64,000 nucleotides of DNA. It comes from Venatoribacter pacificus (GTDB lineage: Bacteria; Pseudomonadota; Gammaproteobacteria; Pseudomonadales; Oceanobacteraceae). Location: positions 456,479-520,478 of the forward strand of contig NZ_JAOANI010000014.1 in NCBI RefSeq assembly GCF_025318105.1. Direction: 5' to 3'. This document shows, in pieces, positions 1 through 7,783 of this stretch; position 1 is the stretch's first letter; each line of letters begins with the position of its first letter. The position numbers and the translations under genes are program-made. The notes beneath the pieces are model-generated. The model did no database searches and was not told the origin of the DNA. It was given only the letters and a program-made list of their open reading frames with translations.

Positions 1-1
1 A

Positions 2-358
2 GACGACAAACTGGTTCACCGTTACCACGACCTGACGCTGCGTCCGGGCAACCGTGAAGGGCTGGTGAATGTGTTCCGTACGATGAAAGAACAGAGTGAT
101 AATCCGCATCTGGGCGACCGGGTGGCGGAAATCCGTGTACCGACCCTGCTGATCTGGGGTGAGGAAGACCAATGGGTGCCGCTGGATATTATGGAGCGTT
201 TCCGCCGTGATCTGCCCAATGTCAGCGTGATTACCTACGAAGGGGTCGGCCATATGCCGATGGAAGAACTGCCGGTGCAGACTGCCCGTGACGCGCGCAG
301 CTTTCTGCAGACCGGCAAAATCTTTACCCTGCCGGCAGCAACCGCAAGCGGCGACTGA
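2..358 (+). CDS. alpha/beta hydrolase, C-terminal part (cut by window start)
   Basis: The reading frame is open from the first bases, so the 5' end of the gene lies outside the window. The visible ~118 residues are the C-terminal third of an alpha/beta-fold hydrolase. The strand VPTLLIWGEEDQWVP carries the acid of the catalytic triad, and EGVGHMPMEE carries the catalytic histidine followed by the usual Met-Pro-Glu. The nucleophile elbow is not in view, so the substrate cannot be guessed. The last ~15 residues after the fold are a short Ala-rich tail. It ends in TGA, 15 bases before the candidate MITE. Confidence 0.85.
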   Translation, partial: DDKLVHRYHDLTLRPGNREGLVNVFRTMKEQSDNPHLGDRVAEIRVPTLLIWGEEDQWVPLDIMERFRRDLPNVSVITYEGVGHMPMEELPVQTARDARSFLQTGKIFTLPAATASGD

Positions 359-373
359 GGTTTCAGGCGTCTT

Positions 374-638
374 GGGCCTGTCGACACTCAGTAAACCGGA
401 CCTGCTGAGAGCCAGTTTTTCTCAGAGCAAGGAGAGAGGAGTGATATTAGCGGGCTAAATGAATAACGAGCGACGACGGTTATGGGGAAAACTGGCCTCA
501 GCCCGAAGGGTTACGGCTAAAAAATTCCTCATCCAGTGTTGCTGTTCGTTCGCTTAACCCGTTAGGCCACACTCTCAGCGCCTTGTTTGAGAAATTTTTA
601 GCCAATAACAGGCCTGTTTAATGAGTGTCGACAGGCCC
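374..638. mobile_element. Candidate MITE with 23-bp terminal inverted repeats
   Basis: Positions 374-396 and 616-638 are inverted copies of each other at 22 of 23 bases (ends GGGCCTGTCGACACTCA; the single mismatch is at base 18). Similarity continues inward more weakly on both sides. The ~265-bp element has no credible gene inside, as expected for a miniature inverted-repeat element moved by a transposase encoded elsewhere. No clear target-site duplication is seen. The right end stops 12 bases before the sbcB start codon, so the sbcB ribosome-binding sequence (AGGA, 640-643) sits right at the junction. The gap between the hydrolase and sbcB is otherwise empty. Confidence 0.6.
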
Positions 639-650
639 TAGGAAAAGAGT

Positions 651-2096
651 GTGAATACGATTGTCTGGTACGACTACGAAACCTTTGGCGCCAGTCCGGC
701 CTGGGATCGCCCGGCACAATTTGCCGCGATCCGTACGGATGAAGACCTGAATGAAATTGAAGAACCCATCGAGCTGTTCTGTAAGCAGAGTGACGATTAT
801 CTGCCGCACCCGCAGGCGGTGCTGATTACCGGCATCGTACCGCAGGATTGTCAGAACAAAGGTCTGAGCGAAACCGATTTTATCGGCCGCATTAACGACG
901 TATTCAGCCAGCCGGGTACCTGCAGTGCCGGCTATAACAGCATCCGTTTTGACGATGAGTTTACCCGTTACGGTCTGTACCGTAATTTTTATGACCCATA
1001 CGCCCGTGAGTGGCAGGGCGGTAATTCGCGCTGGGATTTACTCGATGTGGTGCGCTGTGCCTATGCCCTGCGCCCCGAGGGTATTTTCTGGCCAGAACAC
1101 GAAGATGGCCGTAAAAGCTTTAAGCTCGAGCACCTGACTGCGGCTAATGGTCTGGATCATGGTAAGGCGCACGATGCGGTCTCCGATGTGCGTGCCACCA
1201 TTGCGCTGGCGCGGCTGATTAAAGATAAGCAGCCTAAATTGTATCGTTACCTCTATGGTCTGCGACAAAAAGCCCAGGTCGGCGCGCTGGTGGATGTGCT
1301 TAACCATAAACCGCTGGTGCATATTTCCGGTATGTTTCCGGTTGAGCAGGGCTGTATGGCGGTGGTTGTACCGCTGTGCTGGCACCCAAGTAATAAAAAT
1401 TCTTTTATTGCCTTCGATCTGCATCAGGACCCGACGCCGCTGTTTGAGTTAAGCGCCGAAGAGATCCAGCAGCGGGTGTTTACCCGTAGCGCCGATATGC
1501 CTGAGGGCATGACCCGTCTGCCGCTGAAAGAAATTCATATCAATAAAGCGCCGGTGCTGGCGCCGGCTAATACCCTGACGCCGGATCAGGCAGCGCGCTG
1601 GAACCTGAGCGGTGAAACCTTACGCCGTCATCTGGCGCAGATTAAAAATAATGGTGATTTAACCGCCAAGCTGCATCAGGTATTCAGTGGCCGGGAGTTT
1701 GCACCCACTACTGATGTCGACAGCCAGCTGTACGATGCGTTTTTCCCATCCGCCGATAAACAGGCAATGCAGACCGTACATGAATTATCGCCCTGGGATC
1801 TGGCCGACTGGCCGGCACCGTTTAAGGACCGCCGTGGTGAAGAAATGCTGTTCCGTTACCGTGCGCGGAATTTTCCCGACACCCTCAACGAGGCCGAACG
1901 TGAGCGCTGGGAGCAGCACCGTATGGCGCGTCTGATGCACACCGACCCGGCATCACCGGTGATGAATTACGAGCGCTTCGCCCGTGAGCTGCAGTTGGCG
2001 GCACAACAGGTAGCCGATGACCCGGTTAAACTGCAGTGGATTCAGGATCTGCAGGTGTATGCCGAATCTATTTATCCATACGATGATGCGTACTGA
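651..2096 (+). CDS. sbcB: Exodeoxyribonuclease I
   Basis: Single-strand-specific 3'-5' DNA exonuclease used in recombination and mismatch repair. At 481 residues it has the normal length for the family. The N-terminal DEDDh exonuclease domain shows motif I as WYDYETFG (Asp and Glu metal ligands) near residue 8 and the last motif as HDAVSDVRATIALARL near residue 175, which supplies His and Asp. The ExoI SH3-like and helical C-terminal regions follow. The start is GTG: an in-frame TAG lies 12 bases upstream, so no longer start exists, and AGGA at 640-643 is well placed. It appears monocistronic, with a terminator downstream. Confidence 0.97.
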   Translation: MNTIVWYDYETFGASPAWDRPAQFAAIRTDEDLNEIEEPIELFCKQSDDYLPHPQAVLITGIVPQDCQNKGLSETDFIGRINDVFSQPGTCSAGYNSIRFDDEFTRYGLYRNFYDPYAREWQGGNSRWDLLDVVRCAYALRPEGIFWPEHEDGRKSFKLEHLTAANGLDHGKAHDAVSDVRATIALARLIKDKQPKLYRYLYGLRQKAQVGALVDVLNHKPLVHISGMFPVEQGCMAVVVPLCWHPSNKNSFIAFDLHQDPTPLFELSAEEIQQRVFTRSADMPEGMTRLPLKEIHINKAPVLAPANTLTPDQAARWNLSGETLRRHLAQIKNNGDLTAKLHQVFSGREFAPTTDVDSQLYDAFFPSADKQAMQTVHELSPWDLADWPAPFKDRRGEEMLFRYRARNFPDTLNEAERERWEQHRMARLMHTDPASPVMNYERFARELQLAAQQVADDPVKLQWIQDLQVYAESIYPYDDAY

Positions 2097-2119
2097 CGGA
2101 GCGGTGCTTTCAGTCAATA

Positions 2120-2176
2120 AAAAGGCTAAAAAAAACGCTGTACTGATTTCAGTTCAGCGTTTTTTTTAGCTTTTTC
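2120..2176 (+). terminator. Rho-independent terminator after sbcB
   Basis: A perfect 16-bp stem is formed by 2125-2140 and 2155-2170 (core AACGCTG / CAGCGTT) around a 14-base loop. A-tracts and T-tracts on the two sides suggest that it can work in both directions. Confidence 0.9.
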
Positions 2177-2405
2177 ATTGGCATTTATTGCCTTTTGTTG
2201 CGGCTTCCGGCATAGCACTATTGCTTAAAAATCACTGGATAAAATCAGTGTTTTCCCGCTGACAAAAAATACGTACGACCTTGGTTTAATTTTAAGACTA
2301 AGGTGGTGTGCACTGCTCTCGCTAATGCTTCCTCCATTCTTTAATGTCCGCGCTCTGATAACTCATAACAGACGCAAACAACAATAAACGAGGAAGAGAG
2401 CACTT
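2177..2405 (+). promoter_or_regulatory. Upstream region of the permease gene with an inverted repeat
   Basis: This gap contains no gene. It holds a small hairpin (CACTG 2233-2237 / CAGTG 2246-2250) and a spaced inverted repeat ACCTTGG (2278-2284) / CTAAGGT (2298-2304). The second could be an operator for the permease gene. The ribosome-binding stretch GAGGAAGAG lies at 2390-2398, before the ATG at 2406. No promoter hexamers stand out. Confidence 0.35.
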
Positions 2406-3803
2406 ATGCAAATGCAGCAACGTACGCCGGGAGGCGAACAACCGTACTGGCCAGCCGGACCGTTTAAGATCCGACTGCCTTTTGTTCATTACCGCTGGGA
2501 AATGGCTGAAACCATTCAGGGACTGGTAATGTTTGTGGTTGGCCTGGCCATGATTCCATTGCTGGAAAAATATCTGGGCATGCCGTATGAAGCGGCTCTG
2601 GCGTTTACCTTTATTGCGGGTCTTGGTTATATTCTGCCGGCTTTGCTGGGTGTACCTCTGGTTCCGGGCTGGATTACGCCGGCGATTCCGGTGGTTATTC
2701 TGTTTCTGAACGGCTTTGAACCAGGCCCGGATGCTATTAAAGCGTTATTTGCTTTACAGATTGAAGTGACGCTGATCTTCCTGATTCTCGGTCTGACCGG
2801 CTGGGGTTCAAAACTGGTTCAGGTGATTCCTAACTCTCTGAAATCGGGCATTATTATCGGTGCCGGTATTGCCGCCTTAATGGGCGAATTAAAAACCGGT
2901 GGCCGTGTGGACGCGACACCGATTTCGCTGATTATCGGCTCCGTTGTTTCAGCCTATGTGCTGTTTTCCCTGTCGTTTAAAAACGTCGTTGAACAGTCAG
3001 TCATTGCCCGTCGTATCGCTAATTTCGGTATGGTGCCGGGTATGATTATCGCCATGATCGTCGGCTGGATTGTCGGTGAATATCCGCTGCCGGATATCCA
3101 GTGGGGGATTACGCAACCTGATTTTGCACTGATGGCTAATTACCTGACCTTTGCTGTTGGTTTCCCGGGCTGGGATGTATTCCTGCTGGCCATCCCAACT
3201 GCGTTAATTGCTTACGTGATTGCCTTTGGTGACATCATTGTTGGCTTTACTCTGGTTGAACGTATCGACAAAGTCCGTACCGATGAAAAAATTGAAACCA
3301 ACGTTGACCGTGTACACGTTGTTACTGCGATCCGTAATGGTATTCATGCCTTCTTCGCGCCGTGGCCGGGTCTGGCTGGTCCGCTGTGGACGGCTGCACA
3401 CGCAACCGTGGCAGAGCGTTATGCCATGGGCCGTAAAGCGATGGATTCTATCTACAGTGGTGGTGGTACGTTCTGGCTGACCGGTTTGCTCGCACTGTTC
3501 TGCCTGCCTCTGGTGACCATGTTTAAACCGGTACTGCCGATTGCGCTGTCACTGACGCTGATTCTGACCGCTTATATCTGCATCATGGTGGGTATGGAGC
3601 AACTGCGTAACCCAACCGAACGTGGCGTGGCCGGTATTGTGGCGGTAACCCTGGCGATGCCGGACCCTAAATCCACCGTGTATGCGGTGATTATCGGTCT
3701 GCTGTTGTACTTCCTGATTGAGCGCCCAAGACTGATGGGCAAACATAAAACGGAAGACGAATTTATGTTCGCCGACCCGCAGGAAAGCACCGAAAGTAAA
3801 TAA
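2406..3803 (+). CDS. SLC23/NCS2-type permease (xanthine/uracil permease superfamily)
   Basis: A 465-residue integral membrane protein with about 12-14 hydrophobic segments, beginning near residue 37. The glycine-rich membrane stretches and the QIEVTLIFLILGLTG region resemble the nucleobase/ascorbate (NCS2) transporter superfamily, but this belongs to a divergent branch annotated only as a solute carrier 23 homolog, so the substrate is not known. A short hydrophilic N-terminus precedes the first membrane segment. It is a single-gene unit with its own upstream region and a terminator directly after it. The membrane-transporter call is sure, and the nucleobase substrate is an inference from the family. 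Confidence 0.75.
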   Translation: MQMQQRTPGGEQPYWPAGPFKIRLPFVHYRWEMAETIQGLVMFVVGLAMIPLLEKYLGMPYEAALAFTFIAGLGYILPALLGVPLVPGWITPAIPVVILFLNGFEPGPDAIKALFALQIEVTLIFLILGLTGWGSKLVQVIPNSLKSGIIIGAGIAALMGELKTGGRVDATPISLIIGSVVSAYVLFSLSFKNVVEQSVIARRIANFGMVPGMIIAMIVGWIVGEYPLPDIQWGITQPDFALMANYLTFAVGFPGWDVFLLAIPTALIAYVIAFGDIIVGFTLVERIDKVRTDEKIETNVDRVHVVTAIRNGIHAFFAPWPGLAGPLWTAAHATVAERYAMGRKAMDSIYSGGGTFWLTGLLALFCLPLVTMFKPVLPIALSLTLILTAYICIMVGMEQLRNPTERGVAGIVAVTLAMPDPKSTVYAVIIGLLLYFLIERPRLMGKHKTEDEFMFADPQESTESK

Positions 3804-3821
3804 GTATTTATTGATGTGCTG

Positions 3822-3853
3822 AAAAGCCCCGCTCATTGGAGTGGGGCTTTTTT
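3822..3853 (+). terminator. Terminator after the permease gene
   Basis: A 13-bp stem (AAAAGCCCCGCTC / GAGTGGGGCTTTT, one G-T pair) with the loop ATTG is followed by a T run. Its A/T flanks allow it to serve the convergent gene at 3892-4473 as well. Confidence 0.9.
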
Positions 3854-3891
3854 ATTTTCGCGCTACGGTTCTGGCTGATAACGACGGCTGA

Positions 3892-4473
3892 TTATTTTGC
3901 CGCAGAATGGCTGATTTCAATCAGCTCCTGCTCGCCGGGAAAATCCGGTAGTAACCAGATTTTTTCAAAACAGTGGTGGGGCAGTTTCAGATGGCGGACG
4001 ATGGGTAAAAAATCATCGCGGTTCCACAGTGGACTGGCGTTGCGTATAACCAGCCAGACGCGTTTGGAGTGATAACGCTTACGGGCTTTATTCAGCAGAA
4101 TACGATTGAGTGCGGTATGCAGTTTACGGCCGCTTTCCAGACTGGCAAGGTCTGCCAGATAGCTCCACAGGTGATCATCGCCATGATAATGGTTGTGGTC
4201 GGCTTCACTGGCATGATCAGAGGAAGCGATACGCGCTTCATTCTCGCTGGCATATAAATGGGCAATTTCCAGATCCAGCGCTTCGCCCTGTAAATAACAG
4301 GAAATATCTGGCTTGGCCGGTTCGTTATGCCAGATATGACGGATTGGCTGCTGGAATTCCCGCTCATAGGCCCGCATAAACAGCTTAGCCGCATCACGTT
4401 CCAGCCGGCGTTTCTCCGTATCGGAGTGACTTAACGGTTTACCGTCCTGGGTGTGGTGAATATCTGAGGTCAT
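3892..4473 (-). CDS. Conserved hypothetical protein, possible PD-(D/E)XK-like fold
   Basis: A 193-residue soluble protein that I do not recognise. The start ATG at 4473 is preceded by GGAG at a good distance. A longer reading frame runs into the divergent transporter gene and is unlikely to be used. The segment PDISCYLQGEALDLEIAHLY (about residues 54-73) has the spacing of a PD-(D/E)XK nuclease core, but the expected Lys is Ala, so this is only a hint. A His-rich stretch (SEADHNHYHGDDH) follows. The C-terminal half is basic, then ends in a FPGEQELIEIS motif. It is convergent with the permease gene and divergent from the TSUP transporter. Confidence 0.7.
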   Translation of the reverse strand: MTSDIHHTQDGKPLSHSDTEKRRLERDAAKLFMRAYEREFQQPIRHIWHNEPAKPDISCYLQGEALDLEIAHLYASENEARIASSDHASEADHNHYHGDDHLWSYLADLASLESGRKLHTALNRILLNKARKRYHSKRVWLVIRNASPLWNRDDFLPIVRHLKLPHHCFEKIWLLPDFPGEQELIEISHSAAK

Positions 4474-4576
4474 ATAGGCTCCGTCTGACGCCATCGCAGC
4501 AGGCCGGAAAGCGTCGCTGTTTGCACCTCTGGCCTTCGCGTATGATAAGTGCTGTTTATCTACCGCAAAGAATACT

Positions 4577-5332
4577 ATGCCTGAGTTATCTGTTGATGTG
4601 TTGCTTTTGTTAGCGCTGGTGGCCTGTGCGGCGGGCTTTATTGATGCTATTGCTGGTGGCGGAGGATTGCTGACCATTCCGGCATTGCTGGTCGCCGGAT
4701 TGAATCCGGTGCAGGCGATTGCTACCAACAAGTTACAGGCGTGCTTCGGCAGCTTTACCGCAACCCGGTTTTTTATCCGTGAAGGGTTGGTCAGTCCGTG
4801 GCAACAACGCTGGAGTGTTATCGCCACCGGGCTTGCGGCAGCGGCTGGTGCACTGGCGCTGCAATGGTTCGACAGTGCGTTACTGGTTGCGGTCATGCCT
4901 TATGCCTTAATCATAATCGCTTTGTATTTGTTGCTGGCGCGTAAAGTCGGAGAGCAGGAAACAACCGCAAGACTTACGGGGCGGCAATTTAACGCCAGTG
5001 CGGTTCCGGCGGTTGGTTTTTACGATGGCTTTTTCGGGCCGGGTACCGGCACCTTTTTTACCCTGGGGTATTGTCAGTTACGCGGTATGAACATGCTGCA
5101 GGCCACAGCCCACGCCAAACTTTTGAATTTCACCACCAATATTGTTTCGCTGTTGATCTTTATTTTATCGGGTCAGATCGCATGGGTTGTCGGTTTAAGC
5201 ATGGCGCTTGGGCAGGCGCTGGGCGCACGCCTGGGAGCGGCAACGGCGGTACGGCGCGGTGTGGTGTTTGTGCGTCTGATGACCGTTGCGGTATGTATTG
5301 CTATGAGCATCAGTCTGCTACTGAAGAATTAG
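4577..5332 (+). CDS. TSUP (TauE/SafE) family membrane transporter
   Basis: A 251-residue membrane protein with about eight hydrophobic segments. The N-terminal IDAIAGGGGLLTIPALL (from about residue 22) and the mid-protein YDGFFGPGTGTFF are the repeated signature motifs of the sulfite exporter TauE/SafE (TSUP) family. TSUP members move sulfite, sulfoacetate or related organosulfur anions across the inner membrane; the substrate here cannot be read from sequence. It is divergent from the hypothetical gene at 3892-4473, sharing a ~100-base intergenic region, and has no co-directional partner. Confidence 0.88.
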   Translation: MPELSVDVLLLLALVACAAGFIDAIAGGGGLLTIPALLVAGLNPVQAIATNKLQACFGSFTATRFFIREGLVSPWQQRWSVIATGLAAAAGALALQWFDSALLVAVMPYALIIIALYLLLARKVGEQETTARLTGRQFNASAVPAVGFYDGFFGPGTGTFFTLGYCQLRGMNMLQATAHAKLLNFTTNIVSLLIFILSGQIAWVVGLSMALGQALGARLGAATAVRRGVVFVRLMTVAVCIAMSISLLLKN

Positions 5333-5572
5333 TTTACAGCCGCTTCTGCGCTTCAGCTCAAAATCCCAATATCGCCCTCAGTGGCGTGAATTGACATGGT
5401 AATCTGCGCTTCTTGCTGGATTTATCAGCAAATCAGTCAGGAAGCTGTTTCTGATAGCTGTTATCAATGGCAGCATCCGATGCTCTCACCTATAACTATA
5501 TAAAAGCCCAACACTCAGTTTTTATCCGGCCGCTGTTTGGTTAAGGCTGGTGAGACAAGGAACTTCTCACAA

Positions 5573-7783
5573 ATGTCCAATGATGCGTTCGTATTCAGTG
5601 ACGATGAATGTACAACCTCCGCGCTACAAGCTCCTGCCAGCTGGAAGATCCTCAGTGTTGAGGATGATCCTGTCTATCAGGCCTCGCTGCTGCACAGCCT
5701 GAATGGTCTGATGTTCAGAGATCAGCTGGTAGAGGTATTAACCGCCAATTCAGCGGCCTCTGCGGCCGAGTTATTGAGCAGGCATGATGATATTGCCGTC
5801 ATGTTGCTGGATGTGGTTATGGAGCAGGACGATGCGGGCCTGCGTCTGGTCAGTTCTGTGCGCGAAGTGTTGGGTAACTCAAGCATCCGTATCATATTAC
5901 TGACCGGCCAGCCCGGCGTGGCTCCTGAGGCTGACGTCATGCGTCAGTACGATATCGACGAGTACTGGAATAAAGCGGAACTGAGCAGGGATAAGCTGCA
6001 CTCTGTTATTGGCAGCCATCTGCGCACCTGGCACTACATGATGGAGTTGAATAAAGCGCAGCGTGGTTTGCAGCTGATATTGGACGCTTCCCGTAGTTTG
6101 CACAGTAAACAGGAATTGGGTCCATTAACTCAGGCAGTACTGACGAATATTGGCCGCATTATTGGTACTGGTGTGAATGGCATTGTTTGCATGGGGCATT
6201 TCCGCAATATGCAATTGAATGATGCCAGGGTGATTGCAACAACCGGTGATTACCATGACATGCTTGAGAAAAACCTTACCGATATTCCGGCTGATGAGCG
6301 AATGGCAACGTTACGATCAGCAATCGCTGCTCAATCTCATCAGTTTCATCCCGATCATTCGGTACTTTATTTTGATACCCATGCGATTGATGGGGCGGAG
6401 TATCTGGTTATGGTTGACGGTATTGTCGAGTTGACCGCCGCTCATATTAATTTACTGCGGGTATTCAGCGAAAATGTACGCAGTGGTTTTTCTAACGTAG
6501 CTTTGCTTAACCGCGTCAGTCATCTGGCCTATTTCGACGATCTTCTGAATATTCGAAACCGTAATGGTTTACTGCGTGAACTGGACTCTCTGAACGACGA
6601 TGACCGGCATGAAAGTTTGTTATTGCTGGTTAAAATCAAGAGCTTTCAGGATGCTATGATCACCTTCGGTGAGCGTTATTGTGACAATTTGCTTAAAGCG
6701 ACCAGTGAGGCACTAAAGCAACAGCTGCCTGGATTCAGCTGTTTTTCAACGATCAGTGCCGGAACGTTTGCGTTGGTATTTACTCATGAGTCTCAGCCTG
6801 ATGATGAATTATTGCTGCAGATTTTTGAACAATCGCTGACGCTATCCGGTGTGCAGCATCATATTCAGTTAATATTTTGCAAACTGGAGCTGAATTTACT
6901 TCAGGATGCTTCGGCTCAGGAAACACTCCATCTGGCAGAAGTTACGTTGTCAGTGGGAGAGAGTTACAACCTGAACCTGATTGGTTACACCCCGGGCTAT
7001 CGTGAAAAAATAACAGCCAGACATCTGCAATTGCTGGAGTTGCAGCAGGCATTAGAGAACAACGAACTGTTTATTATGTTGCAGCCTAAAGTGGAGCTGG
7101 TCAGTAAAAAAGTGGCGGGTTTCGAAGCGTTGGTACGCTGGCGGAACAGTAATGGTGATTATATCCCACCGGATGTGTTTATCCCTCTGGCTGAAGCCTC
7201 AGGGCTGATTTGCAGCCTGGATCTTCATGTTCTTCGTCTGACCTTTGCGGCGGTTAAGCAATTAACCGATGCGGGTTTCGAGCTGCCAGTATCGTTCAAT
7301 GCCAGCGTATCGGATTTAAATAACCGCGACTACACTCAGGAAATTTTTCAGGCCGTCAAAGAACATCGGGTTAATCCTTTATTGCTCGATATTGAAGTTA
7401 CCGAATCTCAGGTAATGAGCGATTATCGTGGTTTTGATGCATTGCTGCGCCGGTTTATGGCATTAGGAATGTCAGTCAGTATTGACGATTTCGGCACGGG
7501 CTATTCATCGCTGTCGCATATCACCAAGCTGCCCGCAACCACATTAAAAATAGATCGCTCTTTTGTCAGTGGCATCGAAGAGTCAGAAGACGACCGGCAT
7601 GCGGTGGATATGGTTGCTAAAATAGGCCAGCGCTTTGGTTATCATATTGTTGCCGAAGGTGTTGAAACCGAAGCTCAGTGCGAGTGGCTGCGCCAGGTTG
7701 GCTGTCCTGTTGGACAAGGCTATCTGTTTGCCCGGCCAATGACTGTAGACGATGTGATTGCATGGCTTCGTACCTACCCTTGA
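5573..7783 (+). CDS. REC-DUF3369-(GGDEF-like)-EAL cyclic-di-GMP phosphodiesterase
   Basis: Response regulator whose output hydrolyses c-di-GMP. The receiver domain (about 20-145) has the acidic pocket VEDD, the phospho-acceptor Asp80 in LLDVVM and the Lys in YWNKAEL. A DUF3369-type sensory domain follows, then a degenerate GGDEF-like region with no GGDEF signature, then an EAL domain from about 485. The EAL catalytic set is complete: EALVRW (Glu518), the Asn of FNAS, the Glu of EVTES, DDFGTGYSS, the Lys of KIDRSF, AEGVET and the final Gln of GQGYLF. I prefer ATG 5573 (AAGGA upstream) over an upstream TTG in frame. It overlaps the next gene, a histidine kinase, by 22 bases. Confidence 0.92.
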   Translation: MSNDAFVFSDDECTTSALQAPASWKILSVEDDPVYQASLLHSLNGLMFRDQLVEVLTANSAASAAELLSRHDDIAVMLLDVVMEQDDAGLRLVSSVREVLGNSSIRIILLTGQPGVAPEADVMRQYDIDEYWNKAELSRDKLHSVIGSHLRTWHYMMELNKAQRGLQLILDASRSLHSKQELGPLTQAVLTNIGRIIGTGVNGIVCMGHFRNMQLNDARVIATTGDYHDMLEKNLTDIPADERMATLRSAIAAQSHQFHPDHSVLYFDTHAIDGAEYLVMVDGIVELTAAHINLLRVFSENVRSGFSNVALLNRVSHLAYFDDLLNIRNRNGLLRELDSLNDDDRHESLLLLVKIKSFQDAMITFGERYCDNLLKATSEALKQQLPGFSCFSTISAGTFALVFTHESQPDDELLLQIFEQSLTLSGVQHHIQLIFCKLELNLLQDASAQETLHLAEVTLSVGESYNLNLIGYTPGYREKITARHLQLLELQQALENNELFIMLQPKVELVSKKVAGFEALVRWRNSNGDYIPPDVFIPLAEASGLICSLDLHVLRLTFAAVKQLTDAGFELPVSFNASVSDLNNRDYTQEIFQAVKEHRVNPLLLDIEVTESQVMSDYRGFDALLRRFMALGMSVSIDDFGTGYSSLSHITKLPATTLKIDRSFVSGIEESEDDRHAVDMVAKIGQRFGYHIVAEGVETEAQCEWLRQVGCPVGQGYLFARPMTVDDVIAWLRTYP

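Noticed and set aside
4474..4896. N-terminal extension of the hypothetical gene at 3892-4473
   Set aside because: It would overlap the divergent TSUP transporter gene, while ATG 4473 has a good ribosome site.
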